A DNA stretch of 64,000 nt, taken from Gonocerus acuteangulatus. Taxonomy: Eukaryota > Arthropoda > Insecta > Hemiptera > Coreidae. The stretch is from NCBI GenBank assembly GCA_946811695.1, contig OX328123.1, positions 44,708,903 to 44,772,902 on the forward strand, in the 5' to 3' direction. Every line of letters starts with the position of its first letter. Position 1 is the first letter of the stretch. The notes under the pieces are model-generated. The model did no database searches, was not told the origin of the DNA, and saw nothing but the letters and a program-made list of their open reading frames with translations. This document shows positions 1 to 11,195 of the stretch, in pieces. The translations under genes and the position numbers were made by a program.

Positions 1-462
1 TTATTGGACGTTCATATATCTCCGAATGATTTCTGATTGGCAGCGCCTCACCAGGAGGCACATGGTGCGAGCGAGGCTCATTAAACCTTGTCCGGCCTGA
101 GGTTTGACTCTCTTCTGGATCCTGATGATCTGCCGGCGGTGGACCTTCAGGAGACATATACCACGATTTGTGTCGAGAAGTAGTTGGAGAATTAATTTCT
201 GGTCCATCATTATGTTCAACTAGCTCGTCCAAAGGCTTAACTGTAATATATCTAGAAGTTATAGGTCTATCTTGTGAATTGAGATTATCTTCTGAAGAAT
301 TTGTTGTGTTTTCTATTACAGCCCGATGGCGAATTTCTGGAGAAGAAATCCTAACGTGCCCGGAATTACCATTATTTCGATTACTTATTCCATTTGCAGG
401 TTGTTGCTGACTAGTGGAATCTAGATGAGATACACCTATCGTAGGGTCTAAAGATCTTGAGC
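1..462 (-). CDS. Long exon of the same host gene, running off the left edge
   Basis: The acceptor TTTTTATTTTTGTTTTCAG ends at base 463 on the minus strand. From 462 to 1 the frame set by the previous exon stays open for 153 codons, which is unlikely by chance in DNA this AT-rich. The product is rich in Ser, Asn, Pro, Glu and His, with a Gln run after SHLDSTS and a proline-rich stretch around residue 170 of the joined protein (SPEGPPPADHQDPEES). No signal peptide, membrane segment or catalytic motif is visible. It looks like the disordered N-terminal part of a larger protein whose folded region would lie left of the window. With the two upstream exons at least 201 residues are encoded here. 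I do not assign a function. Confidence 0.68.
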
Positions 463-869
463 CTGAAAACAAAAATAAAAATATTACACACGAATGAATG
501 ATTAAATTTTAAAGTGAATAAATAAAAATAGCCAATAATTTCTCTCTGTAAGATAGAAAAAATAAGTGATGTCAGCATATTACTATAAAATGGATGTTGT
601 AATGGGGTGTGGGTCTATTTAGATAGGATGAAAATGCTTAGAAAGACGTTTTACCACATCCTAAATTATCTTAAAAAATAAAATAGTCCAGGAATACACA
701 GGATTCACTGAAAGCGTTAGAATATAGAGTTCAACTGCTCCAGTATATTCCCGACTTGGTCTGGGATATTTGGACCAGGCAAAAAAAAAAGTTTACTGTG
801 CTAGTGAGCGAACAGACAATCACACATATAAATCTAAAATCAATCCCAGAAGGAGGTATCTAATTCTTG
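463..869. other. Intron sequence without recognised features
   Basis: AT-rich intron sequence immediately upstream of the long exon. Apart from the acceptor itself I see no repeat family or reading frame worth calling. Confidence 0.5.
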
Positions 870-1100
870 GTCATATGACACACGAAGGAAATAACGTAGT
901 CAGCATTATCCTCCAACCGCCTGATTTTCCTCTTTGCAAGCACTCAGCAATAATTTTATGGAAAGCTGGGTCTAGGGAAAGTCTGTGACGCCGAATCGAA
1001 CCTTCGTACAACGATACTAGAAGATAAACTCTTCAATGCTCGAGTTTTGAACTCAGGCCCTCCAGCATATTAGTCGAGTGCTAATTGAGCAAACCTCGCA
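870..1100 (-). repeat. tRNA-headed SINE, family T, copy 1 (decayed)
   Basis: On the minus strand it begins GCGAGGTTTGCTCAATTAGC and has a tRNA-like A box and a B box (GAGTTCAAAACTCG). A body follows that ends near the phrase AATCAGGCGGTTGGAGG. The same head and tail phrases recur at 4904-5130, 28110-28345 and 41955-42210, which defines the family. It lies in the intron between the 3219-3302 exon and the long exon. Confidence 0.6.
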
Positions 1101-1134
1101 CCTGTATATACATGCTCGGATTGTGCGTCATTTG

Positions 1135-1185
1135 TAGTTCTCTATATAGGGGCGGAGGAAACACGCTAAAAGGGATGGGTCTTTG
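1135..1185 (-). repeat. Left-end fragment of the HINE-like family
   Basis: Read on the minus strand it begins CCCTTTTAGCGTGTTTCCTC, matching the left terminus of the (TA)n-cored elements at 9023 and 32770. Only the terminal module is present. Confidence 0.4.
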
Positions 1186-1322
1186 GATGATAAATGCTTA
1201 ATTATTAACGTTACATATTGTGGACGTCTTATGTAAGCGGTACAGGAAACTTGGGTTTTTCTTTCAAATAAATAATTTCCTAGGGCGCCATGGTCTTGTA
1301 ATAAGCGACCTTTCCTTGCAGT

Positions 1323-1870
1323 CAACGCGCTAATAGTGTAAGAAAAGGGATCGACTCTAAGTCCGTTTAGTATTTTGTAGCTATGAGGGATGTTTGAGAA
1401 TGTACTGTTCTGAAGTCAACGCAATAAAAGTGTAAGAAAAAGCATCGGCTCAAGGACCGTTTGGTGTTTTGTAGCTATGAATGATGTTTGATAATGTATT
1501 GTTCTGACGCCAACGCGCTAAAAGTCTAAGAAAAGGTATCGGCTCAAGACCGTTTAGTGTTTTGTAGCTATGAGTGATGTTGGAGAACGTATTGTTCTGA
1601 AGACAACGCGCTAAAAGTATTAGAAAAGGCATCGGCTCCTAAGCCGTTTAGTGTTTTGTAGCTATGAATGATGTTTGAGAATGTATTGTTCTGACGCCAA
1701 CGCGCTAAAAGTGTAAGAAAAGGGATCGACTCTAAGTCCGTTTAGTATTTTGTAGCTATGAGTGATGTTTGAGAATGTACTGTTCTGAAGTCAACGCGCT
1801 AAAAGTATTAGAAAAGGCATCGGCTCCAAAACCGTTTAGTGTTTTGTAGCTATGAATGATTTTCGAGAAC
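1323..1870 (+). repeat. Tandem array, ~94-bp unit, about 5.8 copies
   Basis: The phrases GTAAGAAAAG, TTTTGTAGCTATGA and TGTTCTGA recur every 93-96 bases. Units differ at several sites, and the first and fifth share a diagnostic version (GGGATCGACTCTAAGTCC plus TACTGTTCTGAAGTC). That points to a four-unit higher-order repeat. No open frame is conserved between units. It lies within the intron of the minus-strand gene. Confidence 0.85.
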
Positions 1871-2096
1871 ATTCGTACTTACCAGACAGAATAGAAATAC
1901 CCATTTGTGGAATATGCAACAGAACTCTACCGGCAGCATGTACTAACTGACTGTAGACAACGTAGGAAACTAACCATTCCTTACAACTTTCATGAATTAC
2001 TGACGCTACATACGCACAAACACTCCTAACACATTGAAAAAATGAAAATATTTATTCTAAAGTATTTTGTATGCATATGTTTTAGATTTTTAATTC
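1871..2096. other. Short stretch without recognised features
   Basis: Between the 94-bp array and the first HINE-like element I see only single-copy-looking AT-rich sequence. Confidence 0.4.
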
Positions 2097-2220
2097 CTTT
2101 TAGCACTTTCCTCCGAAGGAAAGTAGCTTTTGAGGTTGCACTCATGACGGAATTTTTGAAAAATTTCTTCGAATCTTTATCGATCCTACCTATTAGATAC
2201 CGAAAATGAACCCAGTTAAA

Positions 2221-2275
<55 letters not shown>

Positions 2276-3004
2276 TATATAGTTATATATGTGTCCGTTA
2301 ACACGATACAGGCCAGTTTTTTTTTTCGGCACGAAACTTGGTATGTAGTATTCCCCCATCAAATGATTGAACGAGTTCGTTACCCAAAAAAATCCATCCG
2401 GAGGGGTGGTTTACTCCGGAACCAAAGTAGTTATTTGTCAATACCAGCCTTAATTGTTGGTATATTTCAACGAAACTCGGTATTTGTTGTGGTCAACTGA
2501 AGAGAAACATTTGTTGTAAAAATAAACTAAATCGGTTGACTAGAAGGGGGGGGTTACTCCGGACAGAAATTACTAATTTCCTAACATCGGTCGTAATTTT
2601 TGTTGTATTGTTACAAAACTCTGTATACGTCCTGGCTATCTACTAAGAAAGATGTATTGTGAAAATGAACTAAATCGGTCTATTCGAAGAGGGGGGGGTG
2701 TTACTTTGTACTATGTTTGAATTGAATTCTCCCGCCAAACGTAGGTTCAATAGATGAAAATAAGAAGCTTTGTGTATTTATTACGTAGTGTAGTGCTCCG
2801 CATACACAAAACTCTGGAAGGAAATTAATAACAAAATTAATAATTGAAACAGCTGCTCATAAAAGCAAAAGAGCAGAACAATTTATGTTTTTATTTTATT
2901 TATATATATATATATAGGTTATTTTAGGCAAATTATATAGCAATGCACTCGACCCTGCCCAATTCGGAGGAATGTGCTTAGTTATGCAGCTCCTGCGTGA
3001 CGGA
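2097..3004 (+). mobile_element. HINE/DINE-1-like non-autonomous element, B type
   Basis: Order of parts: left end TTTTAGCACTTTCCTCCG, a ~110-base left module, (TA)n at 2221-2280, and a right module with about three 139-142-bp tandem units (anchor positions 2392, 2531, 2673). The inverted subterminal motif (GGAGGAATGTGCTTAG) and a hairpin (GCAGCTCCTGC) followed by T-rich DNA close it. A near-complete copy lies inverted at 24369-25342. Inverted subterminal motifs, internal tandem repeats, a microsatellite and a 3' hairpin are the known layout of Helentron-associated elements such as DINE-1. No protein is encoded. Exact termini and target site remain uncertain. Confidence 0.7.
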
Positions 3005-3218
3005 ATTTTTTGTTTTAATTCTATATCATGATTTTGTTTGATGATTTCTATTAGTTTAGGACAAACTGGCCAATAATCGTACACCTGACCAAAACTTACT
3101 GCCTTTGATTCTGTTGTTTTAATGAATTCATCGGCTTCGTTGCCGAACTCGCAATACATAAATAAATAATAAAATAAATATTGCATTTAAATTTAGAAAG
3201 TTATTGAACTTTACTCAC

Positions 3219-3302
3219 GGCCGGGAATTTCATTCATATTCTGAGTTACAGAAAGATGCCCGAGATTCCTTACTAAATCAGCTTGTTCTTCATCAGCCAC
3301 TC
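3219..3302 (-). CDS. Internal exon of the same unrecognised host gene
   Basis: The minus-strand acceptor TTTTATATTTTCAG precedes base 3302 and a strong donor (GTGAGTAAAG) follows base 3219. The 84-base exon enters and leaves in phase 1. It encodes 27 full codons beginning GVADEEQADLVRNLG and ending NEIPG, rich in Asp, Glu, Asn and Gln. The split codons at both ends (G|GA and C|GC) keep the frame open into the neighbouring exons. No domain is recognised. The intron to the ATG exon is about 1.95 kb and holds a Helitron 5' fragment, a HINE-like fragment and a SINE. The intron to the next exon is about 2.75 kb and holds a 94-bp array and a HINE-like element. Confidence 0.68.
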
Positions 3303-4097
3303 CTGAAAATATAAAAGGCCAATTAGAAATACAGAAATCTGAAAATTTAATAGTAGAAGGGATTGATTTTGGTAAGATATACTTTCTTAGGAATGTATCT
3401 CGCTTCAAAATTGATAATATCCTTCAGACAATTTGAGTCTCATCTTAAGATTGTAACTTAGACTTTAAGTCGTGTTTCAAAGTGATTTATTTCTGCATTG
3501 ATATCAAGAAGTGTGATATTGATTTCGGCAATGATATTGGAAGAGGAAGGGCGAATCACGAAATCCGGATGTTGGGAAATCGAAGTCATAGGTCTGAAAG
3601 TGCTTGAGGATAGCAAAGGCGAATGTTGATTCTGTTGAATGATGATTCATAATCCTAATTGAAAAAGACTGCAATTGAAATTCAATGTTTTAATTTTGTT
3701 TCAGGCCCGGGATTCGCCCTTGACATCAGACATTTATTTTTTCATAGATGATGGTACTATTCACTTCAACTTGAAACTGTGAGAGAGCTAAATGCGAACC
3801 AGAGAAACAAGACAAAGCGTTGTGTTACCTACATCAATTTAATTCAGAAAATAAAATAGAAAAAAAGGAAATTTTTCAGATTCGCCCGTTCTCTTCCAAG
3901 GTCCTGATATGCCAAAGTGTATACTTTGCAATTCCACATCATCTGTAAAACTCGTACGAAAGTACTGGAGAAAACGAATAAATATGAACATGTAAATGTA
4001 GGCACATCTATTCATACCATCATTGTCTGGAGGATTAATGAAAATTTCAAAGATTCATGGATATAGTCATTCTTCTAGTAGCTACACAAACACTAAT
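3303..4097. other. Intron sequence without recognised features
   Basis: AT-rich intron between the two small exons. Only short scattered frames are present and I recognise no repeat here. Confidence 0.45.
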
Positions 4098-4497
4098 TCT
4101 ACTATATATGTCAAATACCACTCACTCACTCATTGACGCACAGACTATTTAGAGGGGTTTAATGTTTTAGTTGGTTAGAGCAGGCAAGCCAAGGCAGCAT
4201 GTGTTGCTAATACGATAACAGAGCAGCTGTTACCGTACGGTATCTATTTCATAGTATTATTTTTAATTGAGGTTAATTTCAACTATGATGGCAGACCTTG
4301 AATTACTAGAAATAAACTTTGATTTTGTTCCTCATAGAGTTTACGCCCTGATCCATCAAAGATAATAATATCCCGAACCACTTGACACAAAAATTAGAAA
4401 TTTTGCTCGGACAATCCGTTTAGAATGTAAACACTCGCTAAGAAAGAATTTCTTGATATTCAAATGTTTAAGTCCTTTTAGGGGGGGGGGGGGGGTT
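4098..4497 (+). mobile_element. Helitron 5' fragment, rearranged
   Basis: It begins TCTACTATATATGTC after an A, like the intact elements at 21313 and 22419. It carries their GGTTAGAG..GCAAGCC and GACCTTGAATTACTAG segments up to about 4343. A second out-of-order piece (CACTCGCTAAGAAAG through a G-run) follows at 4383-4497. The 3' hairpin and CTAG end are missing, so it is a rearranged remnant inside the intron of the minus-strand gene. Confidence 0.65.
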
Positions 4498-4519
4498 GAA
4501 ATATTAGAAAGGTCCTCAT

Positions 4520-4885
4520 CGGAATAAAAATGTTCCGATTTTGATGACATTTGGTACAAAAATCTTTTTTCTCATTTAAAAGGTCAAGTTCATTAACCAG
4601 CTGAATCCGTTTACTGGAACACGGTTTTTGGAGCAAAATTTGCGCAAATAAATCGGAACGCTTACATTTCGAGTCCATATGCTTGCACGCATAGGTACGC
4701 GTTACATAGGTCCCTTAACATAGGAAAACGAATGAAACCATTTTTAAAGCGATTTCTGTCACGGTTTACGAGAAAAATTGCCAGAAATACTTTTTCAAAC
4801 TAATTTCCTGTTTGGGTATTCAGAAACGATGATTGGTTCAATTGAAACTTGTACCAGGTATTTGACATTCATCTAATCTAAGTTT
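4520..4885 (+). repeat. HINE-like A-type right-module fragment
   Basis: The sequence runs from TTTGGTACAAAAATC through AAGGTCAAGTTCATTAACC and GGTTTTTGGAGCAAAATTTG, matching the right module of the 9023-10101 element. No (TA)n core or hairpin is attached. Confidence 0.6.
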
Positions 4886-4903
4886 TTTGTTTGGTTTTTT
4901 TAG

Positions 4904-5130
4904 GGAGATAGTGTGGTCAGTACTATGCTCCGGCCGCCTGATTTCCCCCTTTGCAGGTACCCATTAATTAAGTAACTAATTAATTAAGGCTGAGTGAGCC
5001 TAGGGGCGACCTGGGACCTCAAATCCAACCCTCGAACGACAACACAAGAAGAAAACAATTTTAGTGCGCGCTCGGGTTTTGAACCTCAAATCCAGATCAT
5101 TAGTCGAGAGCTCTACCACCTTATTATTAT
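4904..5130 (-). repeat. tRNA-headed SINE, family T, copy 2
   Basis: The plus strand begins GGGAGATAGTGTGGTCAGTA and ends in a damaged tRNA-like head (GAGTCGAG-type arm, B box near TTCAAAACCCGAGC on the minus strand). It matches the 41955-42210 copy closely in its body (GCTCCGGCCGCC). Confidence 0.65.
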
Positions 5131-5256
5131 CAATAAATTTATTTGTGAAAAGAAGTGTCTAAACAGTTAATGTTGGTTTAAATTTTTGAGAGTGCATTTA
5201 AAAATATATTTGCTAGGATAATTATTTATGTATCATGTAACAAGAAAGTTTTCTAC

Positions 5257-5315
5257 CTTGAATTCGAGGTGGAATATCCTGTACATTTTGAGACGGCGAT
5301 CTTGGTCCTTCCATC
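5257..5315 (-). CDS. Exon with the likely start codon of an unrecognised host gene
   Basis: Read on the minus strand, a pyrimidine-rich acceptor (TTATTTGTTTTAG) precedes the exon at 5315. An ATG follows one base later (5314-5312). Nineteen codons plus one base run to 5257, followed by the donor GTAGAAAAC. The encoded start is MEGPRSPSQNVQDIPPRIQ, polar and probably disordered. The exon ends in phase 1 and joins the 3219-3302 exon without a frame break (CAA G|GA). Because an acceptor lies upstream of the ATG, this should not be the first exon of the transcript; an untranslated exon must lie at higher coordinates. I do not recognise the protein. A short Helitron (5394-5866) sits about 80 bases upstream of the acceptor. 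Confidence 0.66.
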
Positions 5316-5393
5316 CTAAAACAAACAAATAAGAAGAATCAACCAATGTTATTCACTTCATTACAAAAATTTAAATTGATTCTTTACATGTAA

Positions 5394-5395
5394 TC

Positions 5396-5491
<96 letters not shown>

Positions 5492-5866
5492 AGTGTCTGT
5501 GTGTTTGTTCCTTATACAAATCCACACCGGTCGACCGATTTTGACCATACTTGGCACACAGGTAGATCTAGATCCTGGAAGTCTCATAGGCTAGGTCAAA
5601 AATGTCTAACAGATGTCTGTTTGTATGTTTGTTCCTTATACAAAACCACACCGTTTGACCAAACCTGGCTCACATGTATGTCTTAATCCGGGGGATGTTA
5701 TAGGCTAAGTTAAAATCGTTCGGACGTCACGAGTTCGAAACTGTGAACCCGAACAGTTACATATTTGTGTTATTAGATTTTAATATTACTTATTTGGTTT
5801 CAAAATAATTTTGGATTTTCTAGATGCAGATAGTAGGTGTAGCATGGCACGCCAGCTAACAGCTAG
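5394..5866 (+). mobile_element. Short non-autonomous Helitron beside the ATG exon
   Basis: It starts TCTCTGTATATATA after an A (5393) and ends CAGCTAG before a T (5867), the A|TC...CTAG|T pattern of Helitron insertion. A GC-rich near-palindrome (TGGCACGCCA) lies just before the end. Inside are (TA)n at 5399-5488 and two ~117-base direct repeats anchored on TGTTTGTTCCTTATACAAA (5497 and 5614). No helicase frame is present. The element lies in the intron upstream of the ATG exon. Confidence 0.75.
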
Positions 5867-6110
5867 TAATACATAAAAATAATATACAGGCAATTGCTTT
5901 GTATTTAAAAGTTAATTAATTGTGTTTTATTATGCAATTAAGGGTACAAGACATTGCTATTCCTGTAGCCAATGCGCCTAATGGTGTCATAAAATGGTAC
6001 GTGCCTCTTGAGTTAATAAAATAAGCCATGCATTCATGTAGTGCCGGTTTGCATATCCATTAAAATTACATGAACCATACAAAATAATAACAGCTTTTAA
6101 TAAATAAGAT

Positions 6111-6310
6111 GGAGACCCGGTAGCCGTGAGGGTTAAGGCGTGAGCTCTTAACACTCCGTGCCAAAGGTCGTGGGATCGATTCCCACTAGGGGCGGTGGCT
6201 TTTCTTTCGAAAAAAGAAAAGGCATCACCCCTATCCTGGCTAGAAAAGGGTGGTAACCTATAGATAACCCGTCCTAAAATTCGTAGTTAATAATAAATGG
6301 ACGTTAAAAT
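6111..6310 (+). repeat. tRNA-headed SINE, family L, copy 1
   Basis: A tRNA Leu/Ser-like head has an A box (GTAGCCGTGAGGGTTAAGGC) and a B box (GTGGGATCGATTCC). The body phrase is AAAAGGGTGGTAACCTATAG and the tail is A/T-rich. A deleted copy lies at 60213-60355. Its middle phrase is shared with the 5S-headed SINE at 61611. Confidence 0.75.
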
Positions 6311-6799
6311 TTAAATAAATAAGTAAATAAATAAGATTAGAATTAATTCTGCCGTTACAATAAATTTAAGAATAGAATATCTTTTTTAATTGAAAACTAT
6401 GTCTAATTCTTGAATATGTTTGTATGAAAATAATTTCAAGAGCTTGCAGACCATACTAAGAACTATTGGTAACTTAAATAAAAGTAAAATTAAGCACAAA
6501 CCATATTTGGGTTTACGATAATTTTCAGCACAATCTGTTGAGAAAACGAACGTTAGAAAACAACAAAAATTAAATTATTCACTTAATTTCTGCAGTTTCA
6601 TTCATGATAACCGAAACTATTAAAAAGATATTTTATTCAGTTTTTGTTATTGTAGACCTAAATTTAAAAACGTAACCGATGAGTATTATTAATAAGCAAT
6701 TTATGGAAAGATATATAAAAAAATAAAAAGTGAAAAAATTAAGTAAATTAAAATAAAATATTAATTCATTGATAGGAGATCGTTGACCGTTGATGATGC
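6311..6799. other. AT-rich stretch without recognised features
   Basis: Very AT-rich sequence with short A- and T-runs. Nothing beyond simple composition is visible. Confidence 0.5.
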
Positions 6800-7145
6800 G
6801 AAGGGAGGAATTGTCAGGGTTCGGTCGTTATTTCTTAATAAAACTACATTTTACACGTGAAAATAGTTTTATTATTGCCGAAGTTTTGGGCTTGAAATTC
6901 AAGCCTTCAAGCAGTACAGAGTTAATATAGATTATAAATTTAAAAAAAAAAAAAAATACATAAAAAAAAAAATAGAAAAGCATTATACAGAATAGCTATA
7001 GCTAGAGCTTAAATTACTGGTCTAAGAACTAGATGGGTCACTACTTGTTTTACAGCCCTGATGAAGGCTTGAATTTCTTGCCGAAACGTCGGCAAATAAT
7101 AAAGCCTTTTGACATGTAAAATGTAGTATACAATGGATTCCAAGT
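6800..7145. repeat. Penelope-like terminal fragments with two opposed hammerhead-like motifs
   Basis: A plus-strand motif at 7055-7093 reads GCC-CTGATGA-stem-GAAACGTC-GGC. A degenerate minus-strand counterpart lies at 6877-6914. Flanking phrases (AATAATAAA, ACATGTAAAATGTAGT) are also mirrored. Penelope-like elements are known to carry minimal hammerhead ribozymes in their terminal repeats. Here only the terminal portion is left, with no endonuclease or RT frame. Confidence 0.5.
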
Positions 7146-8920
7146 TAACAGATAGATTATAAATTTATAGTTGGATAATTATTAATACATAATAATATTC
7201 TTTTCCTACAAGGTAGCTAATATTGAATATTATTGTGCGTGATTTTTTTTTTCTTCTTTTTTTTATGCGTGAATTATTAAACATATTTTGGGAATAGGGT
7301 ATCTGCCTTCAGTTTAGAATTATAATTCGTCGTCGATATTGATATGCAAGTTTCCTGGAGTCCAGGGCTTTAGGGAACGAAAACATTATCTGAATCAGAT
7401 AACCTCCAATATTAAATGACATGAATAATCTATTGGAGTCAACCAAGTCCAGGATGAAATTTATATTTTCCAGAATACTCCATCGGTTTAGGCGGGATAT
7501 AATTCGTAATTGCCTATTTGGTTTTTACAACTTAAATATAATCAAGAAAAATAATGGCCTATAAAACTGAATTACTATCCATTAATTTCCAGATGAGCGG
7601 ATATTGCTGAGAAAGAAGGACTAGATAGACGGAGAGAGAGGAGGAAAGTAGACAGAATCAATACCGTCTGGTGACCTTGACCCTGAATTAAGGATATCCC
7701 CACAGGAGGGATAGGTCAGGACTCTAAAGGCCTCCCAGGGTCCTCCTGGTTCCCTTAGGGATTCTCTCTCTCCTTGTATTGATATGTTACTATTAGCAGA
7801 TCTGTTATTTTTAAGAAGTTAATCGCCATTAGCGTTAGTAGCTTACGACTAGAAATAACATAAACTGTGTTTAGCAGTTTAGGAGCAGCTGGCGGGCACT
7901 ACACTAACCTTTAACCAAGTCACCTGCTATCAACGAACCTTCGCAAAACTCTACAATCGAAATCGTAGCAGATAACGTTAGCAGTTAGCTCTATCGATTC
8001 CCTTTCTCAGTACCAGCAACTTTGTCCTCCAAGGGAGGGGAGAGGACTGCAGCCTTCCTCCCCGTAATTTTGTTCTGTTGAAAAAATTTCATGTAAAAAA
8101 AGCAACAACAACGAAAAATGTCTTCTGCAGAAAAATGTCCAGAGGACCTTAAAACCCACCATTTTACACTAAAATATTTAAAATTTTCCCTACACCCCTA
8201 ATGACTTGGTGCTACCAGCCCCCCCCCTTCCCACCCGAAATTATCTTCTATATACGCTAGTGTTGTCCTCCGAGCTGCTAACAAACTAATTTAATCTCTA
8301 CGCTGGTCGTCGTCGCTAAAGCACAAAGAATAAGCAACTTACACAAGATAACTGTTAAATGTTAGGGATGACAAAATTAATAAAACGCAAATACTCGAAC
8401 ATCAATATAATAATTATTAATAATAATTAACAAAATATAATAAACACTTAAAATTAATACGAACGATGAATAATAAATGGCTTAGAAGAGAATAAAGCAG
8501 TTCATTTGTACGTCTAATAATTTTCAAACATAGGGTATATTCAAAACACCACACAAAACAAACCAATTTCAACAGAACATTAAACCGACCAAAACTTCAT
8601 CTACTACACGAAACAAGACTCTTCTAGTTTCTAAAAAATAATTATTGCAAATGTTGGTTAAAACATATAAAAATGAAAGATAAAAAAATCCTCACAAATT
8701 ACAAATTTTACAAAAAAAATCACTAATTACACGATATTTCCATTTTGATTGATGAATATGATGTACTTTTAACCTTTATAAATGCAGGAATTCGGAATGT
8801 AGAAACCAGCATTTTCTATGAATGCTGTGCCGCAGAACTTCGTAACGACCTATGAGAATTAGGAGTTAGAACAGTTAACAGAAAATATTGCTCTTCCCAT
8901 CACTGTACGCCTATATACAG
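7146..8920. other. Long stretch without recognised genes
   Basis: I see no convincing exon or transposon gene. A more GC-rich patch at about 7620-7790 (CACAGGAGGGATAGGTCAGG, CTCCCAGGGTCCTCCTGG) could be an old repeat but has no second copy in the window. Confidence 0.45.
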
Positions 8921-9022
8921 CAATATGGGTTAATGGACGTTTATGACCTTAAGGGGATTGGTTATTAACCCATAAAAATTGTATCCCACCTATTTACAGA
9001 ATTGGTACTTGTACAGCGTTGA

Positions 9023-9082
9023 TTTTAGCGCGGTTCTTCCCTCGCTGCGTAGGGAGGCTCAATTAACGGCGGTTCAAATTTT

Positions 9083-9148
<66 letters not shown>

Positions 9149-10101
9149 ACTGTTCGCGCTGTAGCTGCAACAGAAATCTTAGCTGGTACAAAAATCCAAA
9201 AATCTTTCGTCTAATTTCAAAGATCAATTTTGTTAACCAGCAAAATCCGTCCACCGGAACATGGTTTTTGGGGAGAAATTCGCGCGAATAAAATCGTTAC
9301 GCTTACATCTTATGCTTGCAAGTATTCATTTTATATGCTTCGTGGCCTAGGAAATGGAATGAAACTATTTTTAAAGCGATAGCTTCAACCGGTCTCGAGA
9401 AATGTTGAAAAATAGTTGTCGAGTAAAGTTTTTGGTTAGGGTACTTAGAATCATCAGATTAAGTTAACATATTTTATGCATGTTTGAAATTCATATAAAC
9501 AAGGATGTTTAAATTTTGGTTGCGTTTGGAGTTAAGGAAGGATTAAAATAAAATATTTTATTAATAGGCATGAAAAGTTATGGGAACTTCGTATATTTTC
9601 CTTAATATCTACAGTTGGGAAATCGTGGTAAGAAGAAGGTAACCATTCAAAAGCTTACTAAATTCTCTACAAAAAATGTTCTAAAGCAATTATTGATGGG
9701 ACGTTCACATTTGGCTTAAAACTTTGAAGTAATCGCTTTCGTTTATTTGGACGGTTCTATTTATCTGCGTTTATTTCATGGTATTTTTTTAAAATTAAGA
9801 ACTTTTTTTCCTATTTATCTCACATTTTAATTGGTTGTTTTTTTTTTTTTAAATACATTAAACAGTTATTTACTTTTTCTTTTTAGCACTGTAAATTTAG
9901 GTTGCATTATGTAATTATATGCTCCAACATATTTTTTATAGACTATATTTTTAATACAATAAATAACATTATTTTTGCAATTTTACACTATATTTTTCAC
10001 GAAAGGTCAAAACCTACCAATAACTGCTTCTATCCCTTTACCAATGGCACTAGGAATATGAACGGAGCCGCGCTAAGATGACGTAGTTCCTGCGAGTCGG
10101 A
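9023..10101 (+). mobile_element. HINE/DINE-1-like element, A type, near complete
   Basis: The left end is TTTTAGCGCGGTTCTTCCC. A short module leads to (TA)n at 9087-9145, then a long right module (AGATCAATTTTGTTAACCAG, CCGTCCACCGGAAC, and onward to AAGCTTACTAAATTCTC). The inverted motif CCGCGCTAAGATGACG and the hairpin CGTAGTTCCTGCG come last, before T-rich DNA. It has the same order of parts as the B-type elements. It is non-coding. The open frame across the (TA)n is microsatellite translation. Confidence 0.65.
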
Positions 10102-10870
10102 CTTTCAGTTGGATATCGAGAGGGGGCATGCTCATTTTTGCGGAATTATCTTCTAAACACCTTAACTAACAATAAAAGTGAACCAATTCCCGGAACATTT
10201 TTTTTAAAAATAAAAATAAACAAAATCAATAACATTTTTTTCGCGCTTTTCCTCTTTCCCTTCACGGGGAGGAACCCCGCTTATGACATCGGCATTATAA
10301 CATGATCCGATGATGTCGATGAGAATTGTTGACCTTTCAGACGCAGGTAACGTAAACACCGTAAAAATATATAAATATGTGTATATAAGTATATATACTA
10401 TTCACTTCATAACTGATTTCTTCGAGTCCTCTTCAGTTTTAATGAAAAGGTATACAAAATAAGGGGGGGGGGGATACACAACGACAAATTTAGATCTTAT
10501 CACGCGTTAGAGGATTTTTTAAAACATTTATTCAGAAAAATATAATGAGTATTCAGGAGTAAGTCCTCATATTCATATGATTTTAAATTCATAAGTGGAA
10601 TGGAGAATAAGGGGAGCAACAGGTGGCATTTTTATCTAACAAAATGCAGTCCTGGTTAAATCCTCCCCTCGCTTTGATGTCATCTGAGCTGTAAGTGCAC
10701 TCATTTAGAGTACACTTGAAAAAAAGGGGAAAAATCGCTTCTCTCATTTTATAAAGTAGGCTCACTGTAGGTAATGAAAAAAAATAGGCTTATCAGCCAA
10801 GAGCGGGCATTGGCTAATATAATAAATAAAAATAAAAAATAAAAACGTACATAAAGAATGAAATAACGAC
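10102..10870. other. Stretch without recognised genes
   Basis: Mixed sequence with a (TA)-rich patch at 10367-10400 and a G-run near 10463. No coding frame or clear repeat boundary is visible. Confidence 0.4.
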
Positions 10871-10874
10871 GCTC

Positions 10875-11005
10875 TGATTAGCTTTGTTAACTAATTGTTA
10901 AAAGATCATTGGTAATGTAATATTTTCCTATAGTTGAAGGTTTAATTTCATCTACGGCTGGTTGAGCTCTTCTCTAGTGCCTATCTGGTTCTGTAAATAC
11001 TCTGT
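10875..11005 (+). repeat. Interspersed repeat paired with 42403-42525
   Basis: The phrases AAAAGATCATTGGTAATGTA, TAGTTGAAG and CTGGTTCTGTAAATACTC recur in the same order at 42403-42525. In both places a HINE-like or (TA)n-bearing module follows, so this may be an alternative left module of that family. Confidence 0.5.
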
Positions 11006-11087
11006 GAAATCGTGAGGGAAAATAAAAATAATAAAAGTATACCAAATTTCATAAAAGTCTGACTATTTCGGAACATGTGAAAGGGCG

Positions 11088-11195
<108 letters not shown>

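Noticed and set aside
2026..2304. Open frames reading YIYIYIYI across (TA)n tracts (also at 5384, 9063, 10981, 11049, 23772, 32527, 39223, 39251, 40363, 40474, 40890, 41692)
   Set aside because: Translations of (TA)n microsatellites are always open in some frame; no other coding signal supports them.
2896..3186. 96-codon minus-strand frame with CEFGNEADEF, reminiscent of an RNase H GNE motif
   Set aside because: Half of it lies in the conserved hairpin end of a HINE-like element; the rest lacks any other RNase H motif.
8926..8990. GGGTTAA and TTAACCC about 50 bases apart
   Set aside because: They face outward rather than bounding one element, and no matching partner ends were found on either side.
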